This document shows, one piece after another, positions 7,209 to 15,810 of a stretch of 64,000 bases of DNA. Within the stretch, counting starts at the first letter, position 1; each line of letters begins with the position of its first letter. The translations under genes and the position numbers were made by a program. The notes below the pieces were generated by a model. That model saw only the letters and a program-made list of their open reading frames with translations, made no database searches and was not told where the DNA came from. This DNA comes from Methylobacterium sp. J-076. Lineage in GTDB: Bacteria > Pseudomonadota > Alphaproteobacteria > Rhizobiales > Beijerinckiaceae. The stretch spans positions 62,001 to 126,000 of the forward strand of contig NZ_JAKSXW010000133.1 in the NCBI RefSeq assembly GCF_022829405.1, given 5' to 3'.

Positions 7209-8192
7209 TCAGTTCGGCGAGATCGCCACGCCCCACGGGAGCAGACCCACGGGGATGCTTTTGACCACCTTCTCCGCCTCGACATCGATCACCGAGACGT
7301 CGTTCGACGTGCCGTTGGTGGTGAAGATCTGCTTCTGGTCCGGGGTGAAGGCGAGCTGCCAGACGCGCTGGCCCACGGGGAGGTACTTCTGGACCTCGTA
7401 GGTCTTGGCATCGATCACCGCGACGCGGTTCGCCGGCCCGAGGGCGACGAAGGCCTTCGTGCCGTCCTTGGTGATGCGGATGCCGACGGGCTGGATGGCC
7501 TCGTCGTTCACGCTCGGGATCTTGAAGGTGATCTTCTTCACCACCCGCCGGGCGGCGACGTCGATCACGCTCACCGTGCCGCCGACCTCCGCCGAGACCC
7601 AGAGATACTTCCCGTCGGCCGAGAACTCCGCGAAGCGCGGGCGGGCATCCACCAGCACGTTGTCGATCACCTGGAAGGTCTTGGTGTCGATGAAGTGGGC
7701 CATGTTGGTCGTCTCGGAAGTGTTGACCAGGATCGTCCCGTCGGGCGACAGGCCCATCCCCTCCGGCTCGACGCCCACCGGCACCTCGGCGAGCACCTTG
7801 TTCTTCTCGATGTCGATGATCGTGACTTGGCTGTCGTCCTCGTTGGCGACGTAGAGGGGGTTGCCGGAGGCCGCGAGGATGAACTGCTCCGGGTCCGGCC
7901 CCGAGCGGAGCGAGCGCACGACCTTGCCGTTGCTCGTGTCGAGCACGTCGATCCGGTCGTCGTCGCTGGCGCAGACGAACAGTTCCTTGCCGTCCTTCGA
8001 AAGGGTGACGCCCCGGGGCCTGCGGCCGACCTTCCACGTCGCGGTCACCGCCATCGTCGCGGAATCGATGACGCTGACGGAGTTGCCCTTCTCGTTGGTC
8101 ACGTACGCCGTGAAGGCGAAGGCCGGCACGCCCGAGGCGAGCCAGAGCCCGAGGGCGGTCGCTCCCCACCCTGCCCCATGCTTGCGGCCCAT
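7209..8192 (-). CDS. lutB: YVTN-repeat beta-propeller protein (LutB position)
   Basis: 327 residues. The start at 8192 is chosen for a strong GGAGGA at ideal spacing, and a signal peptide ends GVPAFA-FT. Seven or so roughly 42-residue blades follow, with recurrent YVTN/YVAN, GxSPDG and VSVIDV motifs (for example SVSVIDSATM, FSADGKYLWVS, NDVSVIDVEAEKVV). It matches the beta-propeller type found with PQQ-dependent catabolism gene sets and is periplasmic. It sits 131 bases after lutA and 40 before lutC. A second, unrelated-operon YVTN protein is at 14531-15499. Confidence 0.87.
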   Translation of the reverse strand: MGRKHGAGWGATALGLWLASGVPAFAFTAYVTNEKGNSVSVIDSATMAVTATWKVGRRPRGVTLSKDGKELFVCASDDDRIDVLDTSNGKVVRSLRSGPDPEQFILAASGNPLYVANEDDSQVTIIDIEKNKVLAEVPVGVEPEGMGLSPDGTILVNTSETTNMAHFIDTKTFQVIDNVLVDARPRFAEFSADGKYLWVSAEVGGTVSVIDVAARRVVKKITFKIPSVNDEAIQPVGIRITKDGTKAFVALGPANRVAVIDAKTYEVQKYLPVGQRVWQLAFTPDQKQIFTTNGTSNDVSVIDVEAEKVVKSIPVGLLPWGVAISPN

Positions 8193-8323
8193 CCCTGCTC
8201 CTCCCATGGGCGCCCTCGAGGGACGCTTCTCGCGATGGATTGTAGTATTCTCGCCCGGAGATGCGAGGCCGAACGGCGCCGCAGGGCCGCCTCTCACGGG
8301 AACTTGCCTTCGAAGACCTTGCC

Positions 8324-9550
8324 TTACGGGAACTTGCAGGTCGTCTCCGGCAGGTCGGTCCCCAGGGTGTCGAGGGGGCTGCGCTGGTGCAGGAAGCCCT
8401 GCTCCGGGGCCACCGAGACCATGGATTTCGGCTGCACCACGATGACCGGCTGGCGCATCTGGTGGTCCCAGGGGCGGAAGCTGAGGGACGTGCCCTTGTA
8501 GGCCGGCAGGCCGAAGGCCGGGTCCGTCAGGAACGGGGCGATGGTGGCGGGGTCGTTGGCCTTCTTGGCCGTGACGGCGTCGCCGACCGTCCGCACCGCC
8601 ATCCACGCCTGATAGTCGAGGGGCCGCATCAGCCGCCCCGCCAAGCGCCGGAACCGGTTCTGCGCCTGCGCGGCGCCCCAGGTCTCCAGCACGGGCGACC
8701 ACGTGGTGGGGGTGAGCCCCTGGGTGCCGCCCACCGGGCGGGGATCGACCGTGCGGTAGGGGACGTAGTCGCCCCAATCGCCCTCCTCGTCGGCGACCAC
8801 GGCCATGTCGTAGTCGAGCCCCCGGGTGAACACCATCGCCTCCGCCCGGGTCGGCGTGTCGCCCCGGGCCTTGGCCAGGGGCCCGAAGGTCCAGGGCTTG
8901 TCCGCCGTGACCTTCAGGGCGAACTTCCGCGCCGAGTGGCGCATGGCGTCGGCATACGCCTTGTCGGCCTCGGTCGGGCCGACGATCAGGAACACCTTCC
9001 GCCAGCGCATCACGGTCAGGTACTGCGCCAGGGCGTCGGTGAGCATCGCCCGCGAGGGCAGGACGTGGAACACGTTGGCCCGGCAATCCGCCCCGCGGAG
9101 GCGGTCGTCGGGCGCCCCGGCATTGAACACCACGGCCCCCGACTCCTTCACCGCGTCGGCGACCTTCAGCACCTGATCCGCCGGCAGGGTCAGCACGAGG
9201 TAGTGGACGCCCTTGGCCACGAGATCCTTGGCCGCCGCCACCGGGTCCGCGTCGGCGGCGAGGGCCTTCTCGTCGAGCACGAAGCTCTGCTTCATGAACC
9301 GGCCGGTGGTGTTGTCGTCGGCGATGCCCATCCGGGCGCCGGCCACCCCCTCGTCCTCGGGCACGGCCTCGGCATCGTAGGAGGCGGGCGCCTCCTGGGG
9401 CCGGTAGATCACGCCGATATGCGTCTCGATCGGCGCCTGCACCGGTGGCCGGGCGGGCTCCTGGGCCAGGGCCGGGCCGGCGCCGGCCGTGAGCAGCGCG
9501 AGGGCGGCGAGCAGCGGGCCGGGACCGGAATGGGATGCACGATCTTGCAT
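8324..9550 (-). CDS. lutA: ABC transporter periplasmic substrate-binding protein LutA
   Basis: 408 residues with signal peptide ending GPALA-QE, then a type-1 periplasmic binding fold (IGVIYRPQ at the start, VAAAKDLVAKGVHYLVLTLPADQ, VFLIVGPTEADKAYADAMRHS, WMAVRTVGDAV near the end). It resembles the branched-chain amino-acid binding type adapted in PQQ-alcohol-dehydrogenase clusters. In Methylorubrum lutA is the binding component of the lanthanide ABC system. Starts at 9571 and 9550 are both possible. 9550 is preferred because the signal peptide is then of normal length. The last codons contain a 12-bp direct repeat, acgggaacttgc, at 8296-8307 (beyond the stop) and 8326-8337. Confidence 0.87.
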   Translation of the reverse strand: MQDRASHSGPGPLLAALALLTAGAGPALAQEPARPPVQAPIETHIGVIYRPQEAPASYDAEAVPEDEGVAGARMGIADDNTTGRFMKQSFVLDEKALAADADPVAAAKDLVAKGVHYLVLTLPADQVLKVADAVKESGAVVFNAGAPDDRLRGADCRANVFHVLPSRAMLTDALAQYLTVMRWRKVFLIVGPTEADKAYADAMRHSARKFALKVTADKPWTFGPLAKARGDTPTRAEAMVFTRGLDYDMAVVADEEGDWGDYVPYRTVDPRPVGGTQGLTPTTWSPVLETWGAAQAQNRFRRLAGRLMRPLDYQAWMAVRTVGDAVTAKKANDPATIAPFLTDPAFGLPAYKGTSLSFRPWDHQMRQPVIVVQPKSMVSVAPEQGFLHQRSPLDTLGTDLPETTCKFP

Positions 9551-9744
9551 GCAGGCGGCCTGTATCAGCATCGGAGGGGAGGGCTCAACCCGTCCGGCGG
9601 GGAACTCGGCCGGGAAAAACGCGTCTGAGTGTCGGGAGTTGGGGCGCGTCCCACGGCTCGTCCATTGCCAAAACGTCCCAGCGAACGAATTCACCGCGCA
9701 CAAGATGCACGGCCCCGGGGGCCGGCGACCGGAGGAGACGCCCG
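9551..9744. promoter_or_regulatory. Divergent control region lutA / 9745 gene
   Basis: 194 bases separate the two divergently transcribed secreted-protein genes, so both promoters must lie here. On the plus strand TTGCCA (9665-9670), 17 bases, AATTCA (9688-9693) is a weak sigma-70-like candidate for the 9745 gene. No convincing minus-strand promoter for lutA was found by eye. A shared lanthanide- or PQQ-responsive control is inference from layout. Confidence 0.4.
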
Positions 9745-10269
9745 ATGCGACCGACGACCCGGCTACTGGCCGCCCTCGCAGGGCTCGCCGCCGCCGGCTG
9801 GACCGGCGCCGCCATCGCGGCGACCGAGAAGGCCGCGGTCTTCCCCATCGAGCTGCACGACCCGTCCGCGGCCTATGGCAGCCGCCTCCGCCCCCTGGAC
9901 GCCAAGAAGCTCACCCTCGTGACGGACGAGCTGCGGACCTCCCTCAAGAGCCAGGGCGGCCTCGACGTGATCGACACCGCCCCGGCGGCCAAGGAGGTCG
10001 AGCAGCAGGGTCCGCTCTACAAGTGCAACGGGTGCGCGGGCGACATCGCCAAGGGACTCGGCGCCGACCTGGTGGTGACGGGCTATGCGGAGCGCGGGGC
10101 GAACCAGATCTTCAACCTCAACGTCACCATCGCCGAGGTCGGCACCGGCAAGTTGATCCGCGGCGGGCAGGTGACGATCCGCGCCGACGACGACAACACC
10201 TGGGCCCATGCCATGCGCTGGCTGGTGAAGAACCGGCTGCTGGCCGAGCCCCTGCCCACGAAACAGTGA
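9745..10269 (+). CDS. Secreted DUF2380/DUF3280-like protein with CxxC motif
   Basis: 174 residues. ATG at 9745 follows GGAGGAGACGCCCG. A signal peptide (MRPTTRLLAALAGLAAAG... cleaved near AIA-AT) precedes a domain in which PIELHD, DELRTSLKSQGGLDVIDTAP, GADLVVTGYAERG and TIAEVGTGKLIRGG resemble the DUF2380/3280 proteins seen beside PQQ-dependent alcohol dehydrogenase gene sets. A KCNGCAG motif gives a CxxC pair that could be redox-active or structural. It diverges from lutA, so a link to the lut system is plausible but unproven. Confidence 0.78.
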   Translation: MRPTTRLLAALAGLAAAGWTGAAIAATEKAAVFPIELHDPSAAYGSRLRPLDAKKLTLVTDELRTSLKSQGGLDVIDTAPAAKEVEQQGPLYKCNGCAGDIAKGLGADLVVTGYAERGANQIFNLNVTIAEVGTGKLIRGGQVTIRADDDNTWAHAMRWLVKNRLLAEPLPTKQ

Positions 10270-10549
10270 TCGAGGCCGCCCCGTCCCTCGGCCCCGGCGC
10301 GAACGGGCCCTCACCGTCGTCCCGAGGATGGCGGCCGCCGGGGGATGCGAATCCCTCGGGGATCGAGACGCCCGCGCGCCCTTCCGTCTGCGCGCGTGAA
10401 GACGGGCTCGGATGACGGCCGCCGATCCCTCCTGCCCGACCTTTCCGGCCAGCCTCCCAGGCACGAGGGGCGGGTGGGATCCACCGGCCGGTCACGAAAC
10501 GTGTTTCCCTCCGGCCCGCTCTGGGCTAGCCCAGGGCTGTCGTTCCGGA
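10270..10549. other. Intergenic leader before mfnB
   Basis: 280 bases without a supported gene. It contains a perfect 14-bp palindrome, ctgggctagcccag (10521-10534), 15 bases before the mfnB ATG, and two copies of a ggatgNcggccgcc-type sequence (about 10326 and 10410). An upstream in-frame ATG for mfnB exists at 10412 but would add 46 low-complexity residues and is rejected. Confidence 0.4.
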
Positions 10550-11248
10550 ATGCGTCCCACCGTGTCAGCTGTTCCCCTCCCTCGCCTCCTCGTGAGCGTG
10601 CGCGATCCGGCCGAAGCCGAGGCCGCGCTGCTTGCCGGCGCCGACTTGATCGACGCCAAGGATCCCGACCGGGGGGCGCTCGGCGCCCTCGCCCCGGAGA
10701 CGGTCGCCGCAATCATGGCCCGCCTGCCGGACGAAGGCGTCGAGACGAGCGCGGTGGCGGATTCCGCCGAGAGCCTCGTCGCCATGGCGCGCAGCGGGGC
10801 GCGCTGGGTCAAGCACGGAGTGCCGCGCAGCGGTTGGCGGGACGAGGCCCACCTGGCGCGCATCGCCGGCTCCGTGCCCGGCCGGGTGATCGCGGTGCTG
10901 TTCGCCGAGGACGAGCCGGGCGCCCATTGCGTCCCGGCCCTGAAGGCGGCGGGCTTCGCGGGGGCGATGATCGACACCGCGGGCAAGGACGGCGTCCGCC
11001 TGCCGGACCTGCTCGGGCCGGAGGCGCTGGCCGCCTTCGTCTCGGCCTGCCGCGCCCAGTCCCTGCTCTGCGGCCTCGCCGGCTCCCTCAGGATCGCCGA
11101 CATCCCCGCCCTCTCGGCGGCGGGGCCGGACTATCTCGGCTTCCGGGGCGGCCTCTGCCGCGGCTTCGACCGCACGAACGGGATCGACCCCCTCCGGGTG
11201 GCGGAGGCCGTGCGGGCGCTGCGCCCGCACGCGCAGGACGCGGCGTGA
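10550..11248 (+). CDS. mfnB: (5-formylfuran-3-yl)methyl phosphate synthase, MfnB/DUF556
   Basis: 232 residues, matching the roughly 235 of archaeal MfnB. The enzyme makes the furan precursor of methanofuran from two glyceraldehyde 3-phosphate molecules. Family signatures visible are LLVSVRDPAEAEAAL, LIDAKDPDRGALG with the Schiff-base-type Lys, WVKHGVP and the late YLGFRGGLC plus DRTNGIDP. In methylotrophs the product feeds the formyltransferase/hydrolase complex of formaldehyde oxidation. The start at 10550 is chosen by family length; the Shine-Dalgarno is weak. The next gene starts in a GTGA overlap with this stop. Confidence 0.88.
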   Translation: MRPTVSAVPLPRLLVSVRDPAEAEAALLAGADLIDAKDPDRGALGALAPETVAAIMARLPDEGVETSAVADSAESLVAMARSGARWVKHGVPRSGWRDEAHLARIAGSVPGRVIAVLFAEDEPGAHCVPALKAAGFAGAMIDTAGKDGVRLPDLLGPEALAAFVSACRAQSLLCGLAGSLRIADIPALSAAGPDYLGFRGGLCRGFDRTNGIDPLRVAEAVRALRPHAQDAA

Positions 11249-11820
11249 GGGTTGTCGTCAAGGTCGGGGGAAGCCTCCTCGCGGACGAAGCGCGGCTGCG
11301 CGCCGTGCTAACGGCCCTCGCCGACGGGGCGGAGGGCCCCTGCGTGGTCGTGCCGGGGGGCGGCCGGGATGCCGACACCGTGCGCACGGCCCAGGCGGAG
11401 GAAGGGTTCTCCGATGCCGAGGCGCATCGCCGCGCCCTCGGCGCCATGGGGGCGACCGCGGCACGGTTTCGCGCCGTCGCGCCGGGGCTCTCCCCGTCCC
11501 TCGCCCCCTGGGACGAGACCTCGGCGGCGACGGCCCTCGTCTGGGACCCGGCCCTGCTCCGCGACGGCCATCCCGCCATCCCCGAAACCTGGGACGTCAC
11601 CTCCGACAGCCTCGCCCTGTGGCTCGCCGCGCGGATCGGCGCGCCGGCCTGCATCCTGGTCAAATCCGCCGACGCCCCGCCCGGCTCCGATGCGGAGGCG
11701 CTGTCGCGCAGCGGGTTGGTGGACGCCGCCTTCCCGTCCTTCGCGCGGGTCTTCTGCGGGACGATCGCGGTCCGCGGGCCCGGCGGCCACGTCCCGGTCC
11801 CGCGCAGGAGAGCGGCATGA
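11245..11820 (+). CDS. Amino-acid-kinase-fold protein, MfnE-like (aminomethylfuran phosphate kinase)
   Basis: 191 residues from a GTG (11245) overlapping the mfnB TGA. It opens with VVVKVGGSLL, then VVVPGGG, and later WDVTSDSLALWLA and ILVKSAD, the nucleotide- and substrate-binding motifs of the amino-acid kinase superfamily. In archaea a protein of this kind (MfnE) phosphorylates 5-(aminomethyl)-3-furanmethanol phosphate in methanofuran synthesis. The direct coupling to mfnB supports the same role here. The following gene overlaps by ATGA at 11817-11820. Confidence 0.82.
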   Translation: MRVVVKVGGSLLADEARLRAVLTALADGAEGPCVVVPGGGRDADTVRTAQAEEGFSDAEAHRRALGAMGATAARFRAVAPGLSPSLAPWDETSAATALVWDPALLRDGHPAIPETWDVTSDSLALWLAARIGAPACILVKSADAPPGSDAEALSRSGLVDAAFPSFARVFCGTIAVRGPGGHVPVPRRRAA

Positions 11821-13370
11821 GCGCCCCTGATCACATCGTCTTCGTCACCGGCCGCCTCGCCCGGCCGCGCCTGGAGAAGATCGCCGCCAGCCTGCCGGAG
11901 ACGTTCCGCTGGAGCATCGCCGATGCCGGCGTGAAGGTCGCCGCGCTGATGACGGAGGAGATCATCAAGCGCCGCGTGGCGATGCCCGAGGGGGCGAGCC
12001 GGATCGTCCTCCCCGGCCGCTGCCGGGCGAACCCGGAGGCGCTGGCGGCGCATTTCGGCCTGCCGGTGGAGCGGGGGCCCGACGAGATCGTGGACCTGCC
12101 GGCCTGGCTCGGGCTCGCGGGGCGCAGCCTCGACCTGTCGGGCTACGACGTGCGCATCTTCTCCGAGATCGTCGATGCCTCGAAGATGACCCCGGACCAG
12201 ATCCGCGCCAAGGGCCTGGACCTCGCCCGGCGGGGCGCCGACGTCATCGACCTCGGCGGCCTGCCGGATACGCCGTTCCCCCACCTGGAAGCCTCGGTGC
12301 GGGCGCTGAAGGACGCGGGGCTGCGGGTCAGCGTCGATTCCTTCTCCCGGGACGAGTTGGCCCGGGGGGCGAAGGCCGGGGCCGACTTCCTGCTCAGCCT
12401 CAACGAGGACACCCTCGACCTCGCCTTCGAGACCGACGCGGTGCCCGTCCTCGTGCCGACCCGGCCGGAGGACCTGCCCTCCCTCGACCGGGCGATCGCG
12501 CGGATGCTGAAGGCCGGGAAGCCGTTCCTCGCCGACCCGATCCTGGAGCCGATCCACCACGGCTTCGTGGACTCGGTCGCCCGCTACCGGGACACCCGCG
12601 CCCGCTGGCCCGACATCGAGATGATGATGGGCACCGGCAACCTCACCGAACTCACCGAGGCCGACAGCCTCGGCGTCACCGCCCTGCTGATGGGGATGTG
12701 CTCGGAACTGGCGATCCGCAACGTGCTGATCGTGCAGGTCTCGAACCACACCCGCCGCACCGTCGAGGAGCACGACGCCGCCCGCCGGGTGATGCACGCG
12801 GCCAAGGCCGACGCCGCCCTGCCGAAGGGCTACGGCCGGGCACTCCTGGCCCTTCACGACAAGCGCCCGTTCGTGCAGACGCCCGAGGAGATCGCCCAGG
12901 CCGCCGCCGACGTCCGCGACCCGAACTACCGGATTGCCGTGGCCGAGGACGGCATCCACGTCTACAACCGCGACATCCACAGGGTCGGCACCGACGCGAT
13001 GGCCTTCTTCCCCGATCTCGACGTGAGGAGCGACGGGGCGCACGCCTTCTACCTCGGCGCCGAGCTTGCCAAGGCCGAGACCGCGTGGCGCCTGGGCAAG
13101 CGCTACGTGCAGGACGAGCCGCTGGAATGGGGCTGCGCCGCCGACGCCGTGGACGAGGACACCACCGCCTTCAAGAAAGCCGGCCACACCAAGCATTCCG
13201 GCCCCGACGCCCCGCCGCGGATCACCCGCGACGCCCGCGCCCCGGAGGCGGACGCCTCCCCGCCCGAGACCGTCACCGACACCCAGGCCCGCGCGGAGAC
13301 TGATCCCGCGCCCGCGCCACGCGGCGAGCGGATCGTCTGCGGCCGCCTCGTTCCCTCCGACGGGGCGTGA
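11817..13370 (+). CDS. Dihydropteroate-synthase-like protein of C1-carrier biosynthesis
   Basis: 517 residues; ATG overlaps the previous stop and is preceded by AGGAG. An N-terminal domain of about 150 residues (VFVTGRLARPRLEK) precedes a pterin-binding TIM-barrel region with SEIVDASKM, GADVIDLGG and RVSVDSFSRDEL, then MMMGTGNLTELTEADS. A C-terminal domain and a low-complexity acidic/Pro tail follow. This architecture is the archaeal-type DHPS-related protein that accompanies tetrahydromethanopterin genes in methylotrophs. Its exact reaction is not established from sequence. It is third in a four-gene coupled set. Confidence 0.85.
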   Translation: MSAPDHIVFVTGRLARPRLEKIAASLPETFRWSIADAGVKVAALMTEEIIKRRVAMPEGASRIVLPGRCRANPEALAAHFGLPVERGPDEIVDLPAWLGLAGRSLDLSGYDVRIFSEIVDASKMTPDQIRAKGLDLARRGADVIDLGGLPDTPFPHLEASVRALKDAGLRVSVDSFSRDELARGAKAGADFLLSLNEDTLDLAFETDAVPVLVPTRPEDLPSLDRAIARMLKAGKPFLADPILEPIHHGFVDSVARYRDTRARWPDIEMMMGTGNLTELTEADSLGVTALLMGMCSELAIRNVLIVQVSNHTRRTVEEHDAARRVMHAAKADAALPKGYGRALLALHDKRPFVQTPEEIAQAAADVRDPNYRIAVAEDGIHVYNRDIHRVGTDAMAFFPDLDVRSDGAHAFYLGAELAKAETAWRLGKRYVQDEPLEWGCAADAVDEDTTAFKKAGHTKHSGPDAPPRITRDARAPEADASPPETVTDTQARAETDPAPAPRGERIVCGRLVPSDGA

Positions 13371-13374
13371 GGCG

Positions 13375-13980
13375 ATGCCGCTGATCCTCGAGACCATCGT
13401 CACGACCCTCTCCCCCGAGGGGGCGCTCCATCTCGTGCCCTTCGGGCTGATCCGGGAGGACGGCCCGGCGGGGGAGGACACCTACGTGCTCGCCCCGTTC
13501 CGGCCCTCGCCGACCATCGACAACCTGAACGCCAGCCCGTACTTCGCCGCCTCGAGCCCGCGCGACATCCGGGTGATCGCGGGCGCCGTCACCGGCCGGA
13601 GGGACTGGCCGACGGAGCCCTGCGAGACGATTCCCGGCCGCCGCCTCGCCGACAGCTTCGGCCACGCGGAGCTGGAGGTGGCCGCGGTGGAGGAGGACGC
13701 GCAACGGCCCCGCTACCGCGCCCGCATCCGCCACCTCGCGGCCCATGCGCCGTTCATCGGCTACAACCGGGCGCAGGCCGCGGTGCTGGAGGCGGCGGTG
13801 CTCTCGACCCGGCTGCACATGCTGGAGCCGGAGAAGATCCTATCTGAGATGGCCTACCTCGCGATCGCCATCGGCAAGACGGCGGGTCCCCGCGAGCGTG
13901 AAGCCTGGGGCTGGATCGAGGACAAGGTCGCCGGAGCCCTCGGCCCGGACGCCCGGATCCTCGGCCGGAAGAACGACTGA
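13375..13980 (+). CDS. DUF447-family flavin-fold protein of the methanopterin gene set
   Basis: 201 residues starting 4 bases after the preceding stop. FGLIREDG, FRPSPTIDNL, FGHAELEVAAVEED and PFIGYNRAQAAVLEAAVLSTRLHML are typical of DUF447, a family with a flavin-reductase-like barrel found in methanogens and H4MPT-using methylotrophs. Function in cofactor synthesis is inferred from this consistent linkage. It is the last gene of the mfnB-led unit, and a fresh strong ribosome-binding site precedes the next gene. Confidence 0.83.
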   Translation: MPLILETIVTTLSPEGALHLVPFGLIREDGPAGEDTYVLAPFRPSPTIDNLNASPYFAASSPRDIRVIAGAVTGRRDWPTEPCETIPGRRLADSFGHAELEVAAVEEDAQRPRYRARIRHLAAHAPFIGYNRAQAAVLEAAVLSTRLHMLEPEKILSEMAYLAIAIGKTAGPREREAWGWIEDKVAGALGPDARILGRKND

Positions 13981-14000
13981 GACTGGAGGAGAGAACGCAC

Positions 14001-14534
14001 ATGAGAAAGATGACCCTGGCGACGGCGGCCGCCGCCGCATTGGTGGCGGTGACGGCACAGGCGCACGGGCCGACCCGTCGCAAGGTCGCCGAGTCGATCG
14101 AGATCAACGCCCCGGCCGACAAGGTCTGGGCCGTCGTCGGCGACTGGAAGGATGCGAACTGGGTTCAGAACGTCACGAAGACCGAGACCCAGGGCGACGA
14201 TCCGTCGAAGTCCAAGCGCGTGCTCACGCTCAAGAGCGGCAACACCATGAACGAGACCGGTGGCAAGTATAAGCCGGACGACAAGCTGTTCATGTTCTAC
14301 ATCGACAAGGTCGATGTGAAGGACCTGCCGGCCAACGACTATTCCGGCACGATCACGGTCGAACCAGCCGGCGACGGCAAGTCGAAGGTGGAGTGGAAGT
14401 CGGCGTTCTACCGCGGCTACATGAACAACGACCCGCCGCCGGACCTGAACGACGAGGCGTCCGAGAAGGGCGTCAGCGACTGGGTCAAGGGCAGCCTCGA
14501 GAACCTGAAGAACAAGGTCGAGAAGGGCTCTTGA
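14001..14534 (+). CDS. Secreted SRPBCC-family protein, MxaD-like
   Basis: 177 residues; ATG preceded by TGGAGGAGAG. A signal peptide (to AQA-HG) leads into a START/SRPBCC fold beginning VAESIEINAPADKVWAVVGD, with the characteristic helix-grip pattern and a C-terminal helix (VSDWVKGSLENLKNK). Periplasmic MxaD-type proteins of this family accompany methanol dehydrogenase genes. Here the gene stands alone with a YVTN propeller, to which it is coupled by a TTGA overlap (14531-14534). Ligand unknown. Confidence 0.85.
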   Translation: MRKMTLATAAAAALVAVTAQAHGPTRRKVAESIEINAPADKVWAVVGDWKDANWVQNVTKTETQGDDPSKSKRVLTLKSGNTMNETGGKYKPDDKLFMFYIDKVDVKDLPANDYSGTITVEPAGDGKSKVEWKSAFYRGYMNNDPPPDLNDEASEKGVSDWVKGSLENLKNKVEKGS

Positions 14535-15499
14535 GCCGCATCACCCCCCGCCCGGCGCTCGCCGCCGGGCTCGCGGCGATGATCCTGTCCCTCGCGCCGG
14601 CCCAGGCGGGGCCGGCGCGGGAGGCCATCGTCACCGTGCAGCTCGCCAACGCGGTGGAGGTGGTGGACCTCGCCGCGAACCGGGTGGTGCGCCGCATCCC
14701 CGTGGACGGGGCGCCGGCCGGCATCGCCCTCTCCCCCGACCGGAGGCGGGCCTACGTGACCCGCCCCGAGGGCCACGGCCTCGCCGTGCTCGACCTCGAT
14801 GCGGGCACGATCCTCGCGGAGATCCCCCTGCCCGGCGGCCCCCTCGGCGTGGCGGCCGACCCGCGCGGCGGGACGGTCTACGTGGCGGATTGGTACGGCA
14901 GCCGGGTTTTCGTGCTCACCGAACGGAACGGCACGCTCGCGGCCGACGGCGAGATCGCGGTGGGGCAGTCCCCCTCCGGCATCGCCGTCAGCCCGGACGG
15001 GGCCACCCTCTACGTCGCCAACCGGGAGGCGGACACGGTCTCCGTGGTCGATGCGGCCTCACGGAAGGAGACGAGGGTCATCCCCGTCGGCGGCCACCCG
15101 TTCGGCGTCACCCTCGATGCGGCGGCGGGGCGGGCCTACACGGCCAACGTCACGGGCGACGACGTGTCGGTGATCGACGTGGCGGCGGGCAAGGAGGTCG
15201 GCCGGGTGCCGACCGGGCGGCGGCCCTACGTGGTCGCCCTGCTGAACGGGCGGGGCTTCGTCACCAACCAGTACGCCGACAGCGTGACCGCCTTCGACCT
15301 GACGACCCTCAAGCCCCTGGCCGAGATCGATGTGGGGGACCATCCCGAAGGCATCGCCGCCGACGCCGCGACGGGGCGCCTCTACGTGGCCGACTGGGGG
15401 GACAACAGGCTGACGGTGATCGACGGGGCGAGCCTGAAGGTCGTGGCGCAGGTCGCCACGGGCAACGGACCCCGGGCCTTCGGCGACTTCCTGCGCTGA
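14531..15499 (+). CDS. Secreted YVTN beta-propeller protein
   Basis: 322 residues from a TTG (14531) overlapping the SRPBCC stop. An ATG at 14579 is possible but would shorten the signal peptide to a poor one. After AQAGP-AR the chain is six to seven blades with GIALSPDRRRAYVT, GIAVSPDGATLYVANREAD, AYTANVTGDDVSVIDV and RLYVADWGDNRLTVID. It is a YncE/40-residue-YVTN protein of the periplasm, the same fold class as LutB. Coupling to the MxaD-like gene suggests work with PQQ-dependent dehydrogenases, which is inference. Confidence 0.83.
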   Translation: MSRITPRPALAAGLAAMILSLAPAQAGPAREAIVTVQLANAVEVVDLAANRVVRRIPVDGAPAGIALSPDRRRAYVTRPEGHGLAVLDLDAGTILAEIPLPGGPLGVAADPRGGTVYVADWYGSRVFVLTERNGTLAADGEIAVGQSPSGIAVSPDGATLYVANREADTVSVVDAASRKETRVIPVGGHPFGVTLDAAAGRAYTANVTGDDVSVIDVAAGKEVGRVPTGRRPYVVALLNGRGFVTNQYADSVTAFDLTTLKPLAEIDVGDHPEGIAADAATGRLYVADWGDNRLTVIDGASLKVVAQVATGNGPRAFGDFLR

Positions 15500-15810
15500 G
15501 GGCTTCACCCCGCGCGCCGTCGCGGGCGCAGCGAACCGGGGCACCGGGCCGTCTCCCCCCACGGCGGCGGCGGATCGCTTCGCCCCGAACGCGATGACGG
15601 CGGCGCTCGCGGGGAAGACGGCTGAGCCGTTTCCCCCACCCCTTGGATCAGGCGTTCCCGCGGCTCCGTGCGCGCCCCCTCCCCCCTGTGGGCAGGGATT
15701 GGGGGTGGCCGCCGGACGAAGCGCCCCGGTGCCTCCCGAACCGCCCCAGCTCCCCGCAAGGGGGAGGACGGCGCCTCGAGCCTGACGACCCAGCTTGTCC
15801 GGGAAGCGCG
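15500..15810. other. Intergenic region with degenerate C/G palindromes
   Basis: 311 bases between convergent genes. It holds C-rich and G-rich blocks (ccctcccccctgtgggcagg around 15687-15706, gcaagggggagg around 15757) that resemble a decayed copy of the family B repeat. No gene or strict terminator hairpin was identified. Confidence 0.4.
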
